DNA from: Prorocentrum cordatum
Taxonomy: Eukaryota; Sar; Dinophyceae; Prorocentrales; Prorocentraceae
NCBI GenBank assembly: GCA_963575745.1
Contig: CAUYUJ010018472.1
Location: forward strand, 180,771-203,961
Direction: 5' to 3'
Length of the DNA: 23,191 nt
Made by a program: the position numbers and the translations under genes. Of this stretch, positions 9,640-18,104 are shown piece after piece. Numbering within the stretch: the stretch's first letter is position 1; each line of letters opens with the position of its first letter. The notes under the pieces were generated by a model. That model worked only from the letters and a program-made list of their open reading frames with translations, searched no databases and was not told the DNA's origin.

Positions 9640-9699
9640 AGGTGGCCACATGCAGCCCTACCCCTACCCCCCATGTTCGGGTTCGCATGTGGCCCTCTA
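9640..9699 (+). mobile_element. 60-bp insertion in Sat101, copy 2
   Basis: This is the same sequence as 8680-8739, 960 bp downstream, with the same TTGTGT on both sides and the same host monomer. Identical flanks show it was multiplied by satellite amplification and not by a new insertion. Confidence 0.8.
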
Positions 9700-10596
9700 T
9701 TGTGTGGTTGCGAACTTTGCCATTGTCGCCACTTTCGTGGGCTCCTGGGAGGCACGGCGGAAACGGCCCATTTGATATCTCGCTGCTCTCTGGGTAGCTG
9801 CGAACTGTAAACTGTTACCACGTTCGTGGGCTCCTGGGAGGCACGGCGGTTTCGGTGAGTCAAACAACCATTTGAGAGCTCGCTGCTCCTTGGGTGGCTG
9901 CGAACTTTGCAGCTGTCGACACTTTCGTGGGCTTCTGGGAGGTATGGCGGAGTCTGGGAGTAAACGGATCATTTGAGACCTCGCAGCCTTTTGTGTTGGT
10001 GCGAATTGTGCAACCGTCGTCACTGTCGTGGGCTCCTGGGAGGCACGGCGGAGCCGGGTGAACGGATCATTTGAGACCTCGCAGTTCTGTGGGTGGTTGC
10101 GAATTGTGCAGTTGTTGCCACTCTCGTGAGCTCTTGGGAGGTACGGCGGAGTGGGGGAGTAAACGGATCATTTGAGACCTCGCAGCCCGTTATGTGGCTG
10201 CGAACTGTGCAACCGTCGTCATTGTGGAGGGTTCTTGGGAGGCACGGCGGAGTCGAGAAGTAAACGAATCATTTGAGACCCCGTTGCTCCTGGGTGGTTG
10301 CGAACTGTGCAGCTGCCGCCACTTTGGTGGGCTCCTGGGAAGCACGGCGGAGTCGGGGAGTTAAAGGACCATTTGAGACCTCATTGCTCCCTGAGTGGCT
10401 GCGAACTGCGCAATTATCGCCTTCTTCGCGGGCTCCTGGGAAGCGCGGCGGAGTCGGGGAGTAAACAGCATTTGAGACCTCGCTGCTCCCTGGGTGGCTG
10501 CGAACAGTGCAACTGTCGCCACTTTCGCGGGCTCCTGGGAGGTATGGCGGTGTCGGGGAGTAAACAGATCATTTGAGACCTCGCTGTTCCTTGTGT

Positions 10597-10656
10597 AGGT
10601 GGCCACATGCAGCCCTACCCCTACCCCCCATGTTCGGGTTCGCATGTGGCCCTCTA
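10597..10656 (+). mobile_element. 60-bp insertion in Sat101, copy 3
   Basis: This is the third copy, 957 bp after the second, with the same TTGTGT flanks and the same following 156-bp monomer structure. It marks the beginning of the third, truncated higher-order unit. Confidence 0.8.
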
Positions 10657-11082
10657 TTGTGTGGTTGCGAACTTTGCCATTGTCGCCACTTTCGTGGGCT
10701 CCTGGGAGGCACGGCGGAAACGGCCCATTTGATATCTCGCTGCTCTCTGGGTAGCTACGAACTGTGAAACTGTTACCACGTTCGTGGGCTCCTGGGAGGC
10801 ACGGCGGTTTCGGTGAGTCAAACAACCATTTGAGATCTCGCTGCTCCTTGGGTGGCTGCGAACTTTGCAGCTGTCGACACTTTCGTGGGCTCCTGGGAGG
10901 CACGGCGGAGTCTGGGAGTAAACGGATCATTTGAGACCTCGCAGTTCTTTGGGTGGTTGCGAACTGTGCAGCTGTCGCCACTTTCGTGGGCTCCTGGGGG
11001 GCACGGTTTTTCCGAGGAGTAAATTATCCTGGCGAAGGACCCAACCATATGCAGTTGTGAGTATCGCAATTGTGAGTATCTT

Positions 11083-11154
11083 CTTCGGTGGCGCTCCCTA
11101 TGGGGCCACGAACCGCATGAGGGGTGTGCCGAAATGTGGCGGGGTACACAACGC
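11083..11154 (+). repeat. Single diverged Sat90 monomer
   Basis: CTTCGGTGG.GCTCCCTATGG, GCCACGAA and GAGGGGTGTGCCGAAATG match the 90-bp satellite at 12276-13193 in the same orientation, with several substitutions. It is preceded by a 15-bp tandem doublet containing TTGTGAGTATC (11055-11080). Together with the main array it brackets the helicase exons. Confidence 0.75.
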
Positions 11155-11802
11155 AAAGGAATACGATAGATCTGATTACGAGAGGAAAAACGCGGGTGAG
11201 TCAGAGCGCGAGGGAATATGAGTATGAATGGGTCTGCGCGCGAGTGAATATATTTGCATGAATGCGATCATGGAAACGCCTAGTGTAAGTGTCGAGCATG
11301 CCTGTCCGAACACACGTGACACTGGGCGTGGCCGCCGCAGGCAGCTTCCGCGGGAACCCCGACGGCAGCGTCCGCACGTCGCGACGCCCATGTCGGCACG
11401 CCTCTTGCGAGGATCGCGCCCGCTTTCGGCTCTTCTTTTCCTTCCTCTTTGCCCGCGCACTCCAAAATCCAAGGCTGCGGGCGCAGCGCAGCGCGGAGTC
11501 CCCGCGACGCGCGCTGGTCGCCCCGGGCGGGGTCCCAGCGACGCGCGCGGGTCGTCCGCTGCGCGAAGCAGAGAGAGCTGACTAGCTAACTGGCTGGCTG
11601 ATAGCGGGCAAGTCTCTGACCGCTGGGCAGAGCGACGACGGGCGAACGAGGCGCCGGGCCCCCCGCAGCACGGAGTTCCCGCGACGCGCGCCGGTCGCCC
11701 CGAGAGGGTCCCAGCGACGCGCGCGGGTCGTCCGCGGCGCGAGGCCAAACAATTAGTCGGGCAGTCGAGAGAAGGCGCGGCTCGGGGGAGACGCTCCTCA
11801 GG
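11155..11802. other. Non-coding stretch with a 75-bp direct repeat
   Basis: No gene is recognised. A block beginning CGGAGT.CCCGCGACGCGCG and including GTCCCAGCGACGCGCG occurs at 11494-11568 and again at 11671-11744 with few differences, 177 bp apart. The interval includes the helicase 3' flank, since the helicase stop codon is at 11803-11805 on the minus strand. The segment at about 11320-11400 reads openly on the plus strand, but I cannot assign it. Confidence 0.55.
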
Positions 11803-12268
11803 TCAGGCCTCGCGGATGAACTCGGTGAAGCCAAGCTCCCTGGCGAGGGCCGTCGCTTCCCTCCTGCACCGCTTCGTGCGCGCCGCAAACTGCTCCAGCT
11901 GCTTCTGTAAGCCCTGCGGCGGCCCTGCCAGGAAGAACTCGATGCGCGGCGCCCGCATGAGCAGGAGGTCCTCGTGGCGCGTGGCGCGCGAGAGCAGCAC
12001 GTAGAGCCCCAGCCACCAGTCGTCGTCCTCCTTCTTGCCGTTCCCTACCTCGTGGCGGCCGCAATCCAGGATCACGCCTGGGCGACGTCGACCGAGGGAG
12101 CAGCGCGCCGGGCAGCCGGCGGCCCAGGGCGAGAGTCCACAGGACCGAGAGATGGTCTGGCCGCGGACTGCTCGCGCCCCGGAGGTCTGGCCGCCCCCGG
12201 AGCGCCGTTCCCCCGCCCCGTCGCCTTCGCGCATGGTGCGCCCCTGGCACGCCACCGTGGTGATGACC
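11803..12268 (-). CDS. Helicase C-terminus, Pif1/RecD-like superfamily 1 (two exons, 5' part missing)
   Basis: Read on the minus strand, exon 12268-12225 gives VITTVACQGRTMRE, matching the motif V region of SF1 helicases (CQG.T). A second exon, 12077-11803, gives GVILDCGRHEVGNG, then WWLGLYVLLSRATRHEDLLL, which fits motif VI (LYV.LSRA), then a basic tail ending FTEFIREA and a stop. The intron 12224-12078 (147 bp) would have a GC donor (GAAG/GCGACGG) and acceptor CCCAG/GCGTG, the AG-G style common in dinoflagellates. Splicing restores the expected TMREGVILDC text. Upstream of 12268 an acceptor-like CACGGCAG is followed at once by satellite, and no earlier helicase exon was seen up to 23191. 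It is either the end of a gene with a very long satellite-filled intron or a stranded gene fragment. Confidence 0.62.
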
Positions 12269-12275
12269 CTGCCGT

Positions 12276-13193
12276 GCGAGAAATGCGGGGGGTGTGCCGA
12301 AATGGGTGGGGGTGACGCATGCGGGCGGCGGCGCTGAGGCCTTCGGTGGAGCTCCCTATGGAGCCACGAAACGTGTGAGGGGTGTGCCGAAATGGGTGTG
12401 GGTGACGCATGCGGCCGCGGGCACTGGGGCCTTCGGTGGAGCTCCCTATGGAGCCACGAAACGTGTGAGGGGTGTGCCGAAATGGGTGTGGGTGACGCAT
12501 GCGGCCGCGGCCACTGGGGCCTTCGGTGGAGCTCCCTATGGAGCCACGAAACGTGTGAGGGGTGTGCCGAAATGGGTGTGGGTGACGCATGCGGCCGCGG
12601 GGCCTTCGTGGAGCTCCCTATGGAGCACGAAACGTGTGAGGCCGAAAGGGTGTGGGTGACGCATGCGGCCGCGGCACTGGGGCCTTCGGTGGAGCTCCCT
12701 ATGGAGCCTCGAAACGTGTGAGGGGTGTGCCGAAATGGGTGTGGGTGACGCATGCGGCCGCGGGCACTGGGGCCTTCGGTGGAGCTCCCTATGGAGCCAC
12801 GAAACGTGTGAGGGGTGTGCCGAAATGGGTGTGGGGGACGCATGCGGCCGCGGGCACTGGGGCCTTCGGTGGAGCTCCCTATGGAGCCACGAAACGTGTG
12901 AGGGGTGTGCCGAAATGGGTGTGGGTGACGCATGCGGCCGCGGGCACTGGGGCCTTCGGTGGAGCTCCCTATGGAGCCACGAAACGTGTGAGGGGTGTGC
13001 CGAAATGGGTGTGGGGACGCATGCGGCCGCGGGCATTGGGGCCTTCGGTGGAGCTCCCTATGGAGCCACGAAACGTGTGAGGGGTGTGCCGAAATGGGTG
13101 TGGGTGACGCATGCGGCCGCGGGCACTGGGGCCTTCGGTGGAGCTCCCTATGGAGCCACGAAACGTGTGAGGGGTGTGCCGAATTGGGTGTTG
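12276..13193 (+). repeat. Sat90: about 10 tandem 90-bp monomers
   Basis: The unit contains CTTCGGTGGAGCTCCCTATGG, GCCACGAAACGTGTGAGGGG, TGTGCCGAAATGGGTGTGGG and GACGCATGCGGCCGCGGGCA. Anchors fall at 12341, 12431, 12521, 12604, 12684, 12774, 12864, 12954, 13043 and 13133, so most spacings are exactly 90 bp, with two shortened units near 12604-12684. Because 90 is a multiple of three, long frames with a 30-residue period appear on both strands; these are probably not proteins. Confidence 0.95.
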
Positions 13194-13194
13194 T

Positions 13195-13244
<50 letters not shown>
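13195..13244 (+). repeat. (GAT)n microsatellite
   Basis: About 16 uninterrupted TGA/GAT triplets follow directly on the last Sat90 unit. Confidence 0.97.
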
Positions 13245-13266
13245 GGAGGGGGGAGGAGGCAGCGGG

Positions 13267-13293
13267 AGGAAGGAAGGAAGGAAGGAAGGAAGG
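13267..13293 (+). repeat. (GGAA)n microsatellite
   Basis: About six GGAA units follow a short G-rich purine stretch. The run lies between the Sat90 array and the outlying Sat101 monomers. Confidence 0.9.
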
Positions 13294-13344
13294 AGAACGC
13301 GGGGCACCGTCTCTTCAAAACGAGGACCCAACACCACAGGATGG

Positions 13345-13660
13345 TTGGGAAAAACCATTTGAGATCTTGTTGCTCCCCAGGTGGCTACGAAATGTGCAAC
13401 TGTCACCACGTTCGTGAGCTTCTGGGAGGCACGCTGGAGTCGGAAAGTAAACTGATCATTTGAGACCTCGCAGCTCCTGGTGTTGCTGCGAGCTATGCAA
13501 CTGTCGCCACTGTCGTGGGCTCCTGGCCTGGGAGGTCCAGCGGAGTTGGGAGCCACGCGGATCCAGCGGAAACCTGGCAGTTCCTTGGGAGGCTACGACT
13601 TGCTCAATTGTCGCTACTTCTGGGGGCTCATGGAAGGCACGGCGAAGATGAGGGCAGCCC
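13345..13660 (+). repeat. Three diverged Sat101 monomers
   Basis: ATTTGAG anchors at 13356 and 13457 are 101 bp apart, and a third, more decayed unit starts near 13563. Blocks such as TGGGAGGCACG and GATCATTTGAGACCTCGCAG match Sat101. Orientation is the same as in the main array, which ended 2.3 kb earlier. Confidence 0.9.
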
Positions 13661-14038
13661 GGATCGTCCATATCTGGCGATGTGTTTTTTGTATGGAGCG
13701 TTCATACAAATATCCGCCTTGCGTGGAGAAGGGGTTGGGTCCGTCTGGGTTGTTTAAAAAATAATCGCATTATTATTCGCATTACGATTATTATAGCTAT
13801 GACGATTCGTATTACGATCATTAATGTTATGATTGACATGTATTATCTTTGTTCTGCGTTATGTTATCTTGCCTCCCGCTGCCACACGTCATGTCGCTCG
13901 CTCGCAACCGCATATATGTGTTTGTTTATTTTTCTCTCTCTCTTTCTCTTTTGCTGGCACTGCATGTGTTGCATGTCCTTCGTTGTATAGTCGCAATTTG
14001 CTATAGCGGAGCCCGCCGTAGCTTTGACTGCGACGAGC

Positions 14039-14060
14039 CTCTTGTCGCTTTCGACAAGAG
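14039..14060. other. Perfect 9-bp stem, 4-nt loop hairpin
   Basis: CTCTTGTCG, CTTT, CGACAAGAG. It directly abuts the foldback element at 14060-14131. It resembles a structured RNA or histone-type terminator hairpin only in general shape; the sequence does not match the known histone stem-loop. Confidence 0.75.
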
Positions 14061-14131
14061 TTTCTGCACAATCCCTTAATACAGCCCAAAAAGGGGGTCC
14101 CAAGGGGCCCGCCATATGATTGTGCAGGAAC
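14060..14131. mobile_element. 72-bp foldback element
   Basis: GTTTCTGCACAATC (14060-14073) and GATTGTGCAGGAAC (14118-14131) are inverted repeats with 13 of 14 positions matching. The 44-bp interior contains A and G runs and no coding potential. Size and structure suggest a miniature inverted-repeat element; no clear target duplication is seen. Confidence 0.55.
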
Positions 14132-14201
14132 GCTCGAGAAGAAATCGCGCGCCGTTGCTGCAGTTTGTGTAAGCTTCTCTACAAGACAAATATTTGTGCA
14201 T

Positions 14202-14263
14202 CTACACACACATATATATACATATATATATATATACACAGTATATACACACATATACATATA
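14202..14263 (+). repeat. CA/TA microsatellite
   Basis: Alternating CACA and TATA dinucleotides are interrupted by CACAGTATATACAC. Its composition differs strongly from the flanks. Confidence 0.95.
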
Positions 14264-14404
14264 ACGGCGCACCCAGCTCGGGGGCCGAGGGCCGAAACCT
14301 CGACCACAAATGTGGGGACCGGGGCCCGGGCCCGCCTTTGGGAGGCTGAAAATCGCCCTGGGGAGCCCTCACACAGCAATCCCGGCGGCCCCAGGCGGTC
14401 TCGA

Positions 14405-15020
14405 GACACCCCCAAGACGCCGTCCAGGGGTCTCTGGAGACGCAGGATGTGTTTTAAACTGCCCCAGAGGCCCCCAAGACGCCCCAAGAGGCCGCTAAGA
14501 TGCCGCCCAAGAGCGCCCCGAGAGGGCAAAATCGTTGACTTTCATTTTTTTGTTCAATGCTTTTTGTATTCTCGCTGTTTCGTGTTTCCGGCGCTAAAGT
14601 ACCGCCCAAGAGGCTCCCAAAACCGTTCCAAGACGACCCAAGAGTCCCCCAAGAGGGCCCCAAGACGGCCCAAGAGAGCCCCGAGACGGCCCCAGAGCCG
14701 CCCAAGACGGCGCAAGAGGGTCCCAAGAAGGCCCGAAGAGGGGCCCAAAAGAGGGAACGCGAACTGAAAAATCAAGCTCTCCGCCCCAAGATGCCCCCAA
14801 GAGGCCCCAAGACGCCCTTCAGGAAGCCCCGAAGAGGCCCCAAGAGGCCCCAAAAGAGGCCCCAAGAGGCCCCCAAGAAGCCCAAAAGAGGCTCCAAGAG
14901 GCCCTAAGACGGCACCCAAATGGCTTCAAAACTCTTTCTAGGAGGCCCCCGAAGACCGTCAAGAAGGTCCCATGACGACTTCAAGAGGCAGTCCAGGATG
15001 CTCCGAGGAGGCCACAAGAA
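14405..15020 (+). repeat. Degenerate 12-bp minisatellite (CCCCAAGAGGCC type)
   Basis: Dozens of variants of CCCCAAGAGGCC or CCCAAGACGGCC follow one another at 11-15 bp spacing. The array is interrupted at about 14530-14595 by an AT-rich segment including TTGACTTTCATTTTTTTG. Translations are Lys/Pro/Arg-rich on one strand and Leu/Gly/Ser-rich on the other, as expected from a short repeat rather than a gene. Confidence 0.9.
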
Positions 15021-15026
15021 GCTAGC

Positions 15027-15065
15027 TAGAACTTGAGCGCGCGCGGAGCGCGCGCGATGGTTCTA
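15027..15065. other. Very GC-rich hairpin
   Basis: TAGAAC (15027-15032) pairs with GTTCTA (15060-15065), and inside it GCGCGCGC (15037-15044) pairs with GCGCGCGC (15048-15055) across GGA. It lies exactly at the end of the minisatellite. Confidence 0.8.
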
Positions 15066-15860
15066 GTGTGTACTGATAGATACACATATGGATTCGCAAA
15101 CATGTTCTCTTGTTGTCTCTCTGTTCCTCTCTCTCTCGTGTGCAATGTAGGCTACTGCTTGTTAGCTGTAGCTTTGCACGGCGCGCAGCCCTTCAGTTGG
15201 CGCTCGCGAGCCGCAACATGTTCGCAAACATGTTAGCCAGCAGGGACCCTAGACAGTGCGTGATTGCTTTGTGGAGGTCGAAGCTATTCGGTTTGAGCTA
15301 TGTGTTGAAAAAGTTGCGTCGTGGAAGCTAGCTGCGTGGTGTGAGCTGCGCAGGTGACAGCTACGCGGTGCGAGGCGAAGCCATAATTACCGTGCAGGCG
15401 AGTTATGCAGTGTGAGTTGGGGACTGGAGCTATGGGGCGCAAGGTGCTCGATGGAACCTGTGCTGTGCACGATGTGAGGTGTAGGCCGTGGAGGTCGCCC
15501 AGGAGGCACCCGCGAGGCGGCACGGGCGGGCAGCGCGGCGCAACCTCGGCAGACCACCCCCCCCCCTAAGCGCGGAGCGCCCACGAGGCGGCGGCACGGG
15601 CGGCAGCGCGGCGCAACCGTTCGCGGGGCGCCCACGAGGCGCCCAGGAGGCGGCGCGGGCCCGCAGAGCCCCGAGGCCAGGCATTGCTCTTGGGATGAAA
15701 GCGTGGGCGGCACCGAAGCGAGCGCACAGAGGTGGAACGGAACCGCTCTCCATCCGTGTAGCACGTAGCTGTTTTTTTTTGTCGGATCACGCAGTGTACG
15801 CCAGTCCCAGACGAGAGCTCGATTTTAAAGAGGAGCCGCTGGCCATGAAAAAAGCCTTGG
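15066..15860. other. Non-coding stretch with short duplications
   Basis: No recognised gene. AACATGTT occurs near 15099, 15217 and 15228, the last two within a short interval with CGCAA between them. Loose 18-20 bp repeats of the AGCTGCGTGGTGTG kind lie at 15330-15420. A GC-rich block (CGAGGCGG, CACGGGCGG, CAGCGCGGCGCAACC) occurs at 15508-15545 and 15589-15618. Confidence 0.5.
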
Positions 15861-16095
15861 GAGCACAGCGTTCAAGGGAGGCGCGCGAGGGGCGAGGAGT
15901 GAGAGAAGTGGCTCGGAATGAGGAGACGGAGCAGGAAGAAAATAATGAGGAGGACGACGAACAGGAGGGCGAGAAGGAGGGGGGACAATGAGGAACAACT
16001 CGAGGAAGAGAAGGGAGGAAGCGGAGGAGGAGGTAGGAGGGAGCAGGAAGGAGGTATGAACGAGCATGGAGGAGAGAAGAGAGAGAGAGAATTCT
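15861..16095 (+). repeat. Purine-rich AGGA tract
   Basis: The plus strand is dominated by A and G with few pyrimidines, including GAGGAGG and AGAGAGAGAG runs. A plus-strand frame ending at 15991 reads as a Glu/Arg-rich tail, but composition alone explains it. I do not call a gene. Confidence 0.7.
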
Positions 16096-16169
16096 CGTCC
16101 TCCTCGGCGACGGGCAGCACGGCGTCCGATCCCGAGCGCCAGCGCAAGCCCCTCCTCCCCACCTCTGTT

Positions 16170-16356
16170 CCCAGACATGATCGCGTCGTAAAAGAAAACA
16201 GGACGGGAGGTTTTGGGCTATTTTCGGCCCCGGGGGGCCCTCGCCGGGCATCGGGACCGTCAAAGAACGACGCAGGATGAAAAACCGGCCCCGGGGAAAA
16301 GGTCGGGATTTGCGGGGACGCCGTCCTGAAAAAAATCAGGACGTCGCATGTCTGGG
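16170..16356 (+). mobile_element. 185-bp TIR element (MITE-like), copy 2
   Basis: The ends are CCCAGACATG (16170) and CATGTCTGGG (16356), again perfect inverted repeats, with TT on both sides. The right subterminal hairpin is perfect: CGTCCTGA, five A, TCAGGACG (about 16323-16343). The left arm CAGGACG is the reverse complement of the right arm CGTCCTG. The core matches copy 1 in order and orientation (GGCCCTCGCCGGGCATCGGG, GCAGGATGAAAAACCGG). Confidence 0.82.
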
Positions 16357-16635
16357 TTTTTTGAATCGTATTTGAAAGAGGTCCACATGAGGAGCAGTCA
16401 GTTCGTACCTGCCGCAGTTGGAGCCCACGGGCTGGAGCCAGCCAAGGGGGGCTGGTCCTTCCCGTACACAGGCCGCATGTGTGCATTTGCCGTTGCTCTG
16501 GAGTGCGAAAAAACAAATATCGAACGTTCGAAATGATGCCGATACGCTACTCTTGTGAGGCATAGAAAGATCTAGTCACGTTGAATGCATGGCAATACAT
16601 ACTGTATGTGTTTTCATTCCGATGTCTACTTTCTG

Positions 16636-16704
16636 ATTATATGTATGTACATATATATAAATATATATATATATGTATATATATACATATATATATATAT
16701 ATGT
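16636..16704 (+). repeat. (AT)n microsatellite
   Basis: A run of AT dinucleotides is broken by a few G and C bases (GTATATATATACATATAT). Confidence 0.95.
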
Positions 16705-16779
16705 TATTGTGTGTTTCTACAAACTTTGAAGATCCTTCGGCATCGCAAACTGCGTTGGTGCGGGCCCCATACCATTGGA

Positions 16780-17450
16780 CCTGTAACTACGAGGGGCCCG
16801 CACTGCCCGCTCCCAGTGAGGAGGCCACTGCAGACCCTCCGCAGCAGGAGCCCACTCAGTGGAGTCGACCGGGGGGGAGGCTGGCTCCCGTACTTCCTTG
16901 GCACGAGATTTCGGGTGGTCCTCATGCGCCGCCTTTGGGGACAGGTCACTGCGGACCTCCCGCGAATCGAGCTTCTCAATTGGAGCCTCGCTGCGCCCTT
17001 CTTTCCCTCCCCCAGGGAGCGGGGCGGATGCTGGTGCCTAATTTGGGGGGCCTGCTATCAGTGGAGGTGTCCACTGGCCGCCTCGGGACGGGCCGGTGCG
17101 GACGTCTCAGAATAGGACTCTGCAAGCACGGGTGTTCCGTGCGGGCCGTCCCCGAGGGGAGGCCGGTGCGGGACCCTTGCAATTGGTGCCCACCAAGTCG
17201 AACTTCCCCGGGGAGGTCAGCACTTACTGCTCAGGAGTCCATGCGGATTTTCCTGCGATGGCAAGTTCAATCACGGGAGGTCCACACTGACCTCTCCTTA
17301 GGAGCGGTCGATGCGGACCGTCCGCCATTGCAAGTGCAAGTGTTGGAGGTCCGCATTGACCACTCCTTCAGAGCGGCCGGTCCAATTGCGCGAGATCCAC
17401 ATTGACCGCTCTTCAGGAGGGGGCAGTGCAGACAGTGCTCGAATGAGTTA
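16780..17450 (+). repeat. Ancient, strongly diverged tandem repeat
   Basis: Words such as GGAGGTCC.CA.TGACC, CTCCTT.AGGAGCGG, CGGTGCGGACC and GCAATTGG recur at irregular intervals of about 45-70 bp (clearest at 17276-17440). The copies differ by many substitutions and indels. Open frames exist on the plus strand but look like repeat translation, not a recognised protein. Confidence 0.55.
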
Positions 17451-17613
17451 ATTGCAGGAGCCATGATTCGGCGCTCCAGCAGGGCTCTCCCCAGTCCTTT
17501 TTCTCCCCCTTGTGTTCTCGGCTTCCTCGCTTCGCCGGTGCTTGAGGCTGCGCTGGACACAGGGGCCCAAGGTCTGGCCCAGCTCAGCCCACCTCGACTC
17601 ACCCGTAGCCTTC
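17451..17613. other. Short unassigned spacer
   Basis: No gene or clear repeat is seen in this interval, which precedes the second copy of repeat R1. Confidence 0.4.
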
Positions 17614-17682
17614 AGTCGGGCCTGCCCCTCTACAGGAGGAATATTCCACAATAGCGATAAAAATTAGTCTGGGGATGATTTT
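17614..17682 (+). repeat. Dispersed repeat R1, copy 2
   Basis: AGTCGGGCCTGCCCCTCTAC and TAGTCTGGGGATGATTTT match 1535-1600 in order and spacing. As at the first site, a copy of the 185-bp TIR element lies downstream within 1 kb. Confidence 0.7.
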
Positions 17683-17719
17683 TTGACTATCTTTGACCAC
17701 ACTGGAGTATTTGTTTATT

Positions 17720-18057
17720 CCCTACCTAGGCTCTGCCTAGAAGGGTTCTTACTCGCTAGCTTAAAGGGGCCGGGCAGTGCAAATCGCCCCGGGTGGTTCC
17801 CCCGGTCCCCTGGGAGCGGTTCCCCCAGTCCCCTGGGAGCTTTAGCTTTAGCTTTAGCTTCGCTTTAGCTTAGCTTTAGCTTAGCTTTAGCTGTAGCTTA
17901 GCCTTAGCTTAGCCTTAGCTTAGCTTTAGCTTAGCCTTAGCTTAGCTTTAGCTTAGCTTTAGCTTTAGCTTAGCTTTAGCTCAGCTTTAGCTTAGCTTCA
18001 GCTTAGTGTTACTACTACTAATGCTGCTTTCCTAGGGGCTCCAACTCCTAGGTAGGG
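17720..18057. mobile_element. 338-bp unit: AGCTTT array inside inverted repeats
   Basis: CCCTACCTAGG (17720-17730) and CCTAGGTAGGG (18047-18057) are perfect 11-bp inverted repeats. Between them are a 23-bp tandem doublet (17795-17817 and 17818-17840, beginning GGTTCCCCC) and a 165-bp array of TTTAGC and TTAGC words (17840-18006). No target duplication is visible, so it could be a repeat-bearing foldback element or a coincidental arrangement. Confidence 0.5.
17840..18006 (+). repeat. TTTAGC/TTAGC microsatellite
   Basis: About 29 units of TTTAGC alternate with TTAGC, with occasional CCTTAGC and TGTAGC. It is not the TTTAGGG telomere type. Confidence 0.95.
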
Positions 18058-18104
18058 TCGCACTGGGATAACGATCTTTCATTTTCTGTCCAAAACAATC
18101 CGTC

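Larger units (their letters stand above)
7570..11025 (+). repeat. Sat101: satellite of about 33 monomers of 101 bp
   Basis: Each monomer carries ATCATTTGAGACCTCG, then a GGTGGCTGCGAACTGTGCAG block, then TGGGCTCCTGGGAGGCACGG and GTCGGGGAGTAAACGG. The ATTTGAG anchors recur at spacings of 98-102 bp almost throughout (for example 8054, 8152, 8253, 8354, 8454). Three spacings are 156 bp (starting at 8653, 9613 and 10570) because a 60-bp element interrupts that monomer while about 11 bp are missing. The pattern of spacings repeats every 957-960 bp, showing higher-order organisation. Short open frames across it are artefacts of the repeat. Confidence 0.95.
13661..14200. other. AT-rich non-coding stretch with foldbacks
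   Basis: No gene is seen. TTTGTATG (13688-13695) pairs with CATACAAA (13703-13710). The interval 13757-13850 is AT-rich with recurring ATTACGAT.ATTA words. Two strong foldbacks at 14039-14131 are listed separately. Confidence 0.6.

Noticed and set aside
7570-11025. CRISPR array
   Set aside because: Repeats are contiguous 101-bp monomers with no unique spacers, and the genome is eukaryotic in character.
17605-17625. Relict dinoflagellate spliced leader (CCGTAGCC...)
   Set aside because: Only the first eight bases agree with the known leader start; the following bases do not, and the site belongs to dispersed repeat R1.
17840-18006. Telomeric repeat
   Set aside because: The words are TTTAGC and TTAGC, not TTTAGGG, and the array is internal and bounded by inverted repeats.
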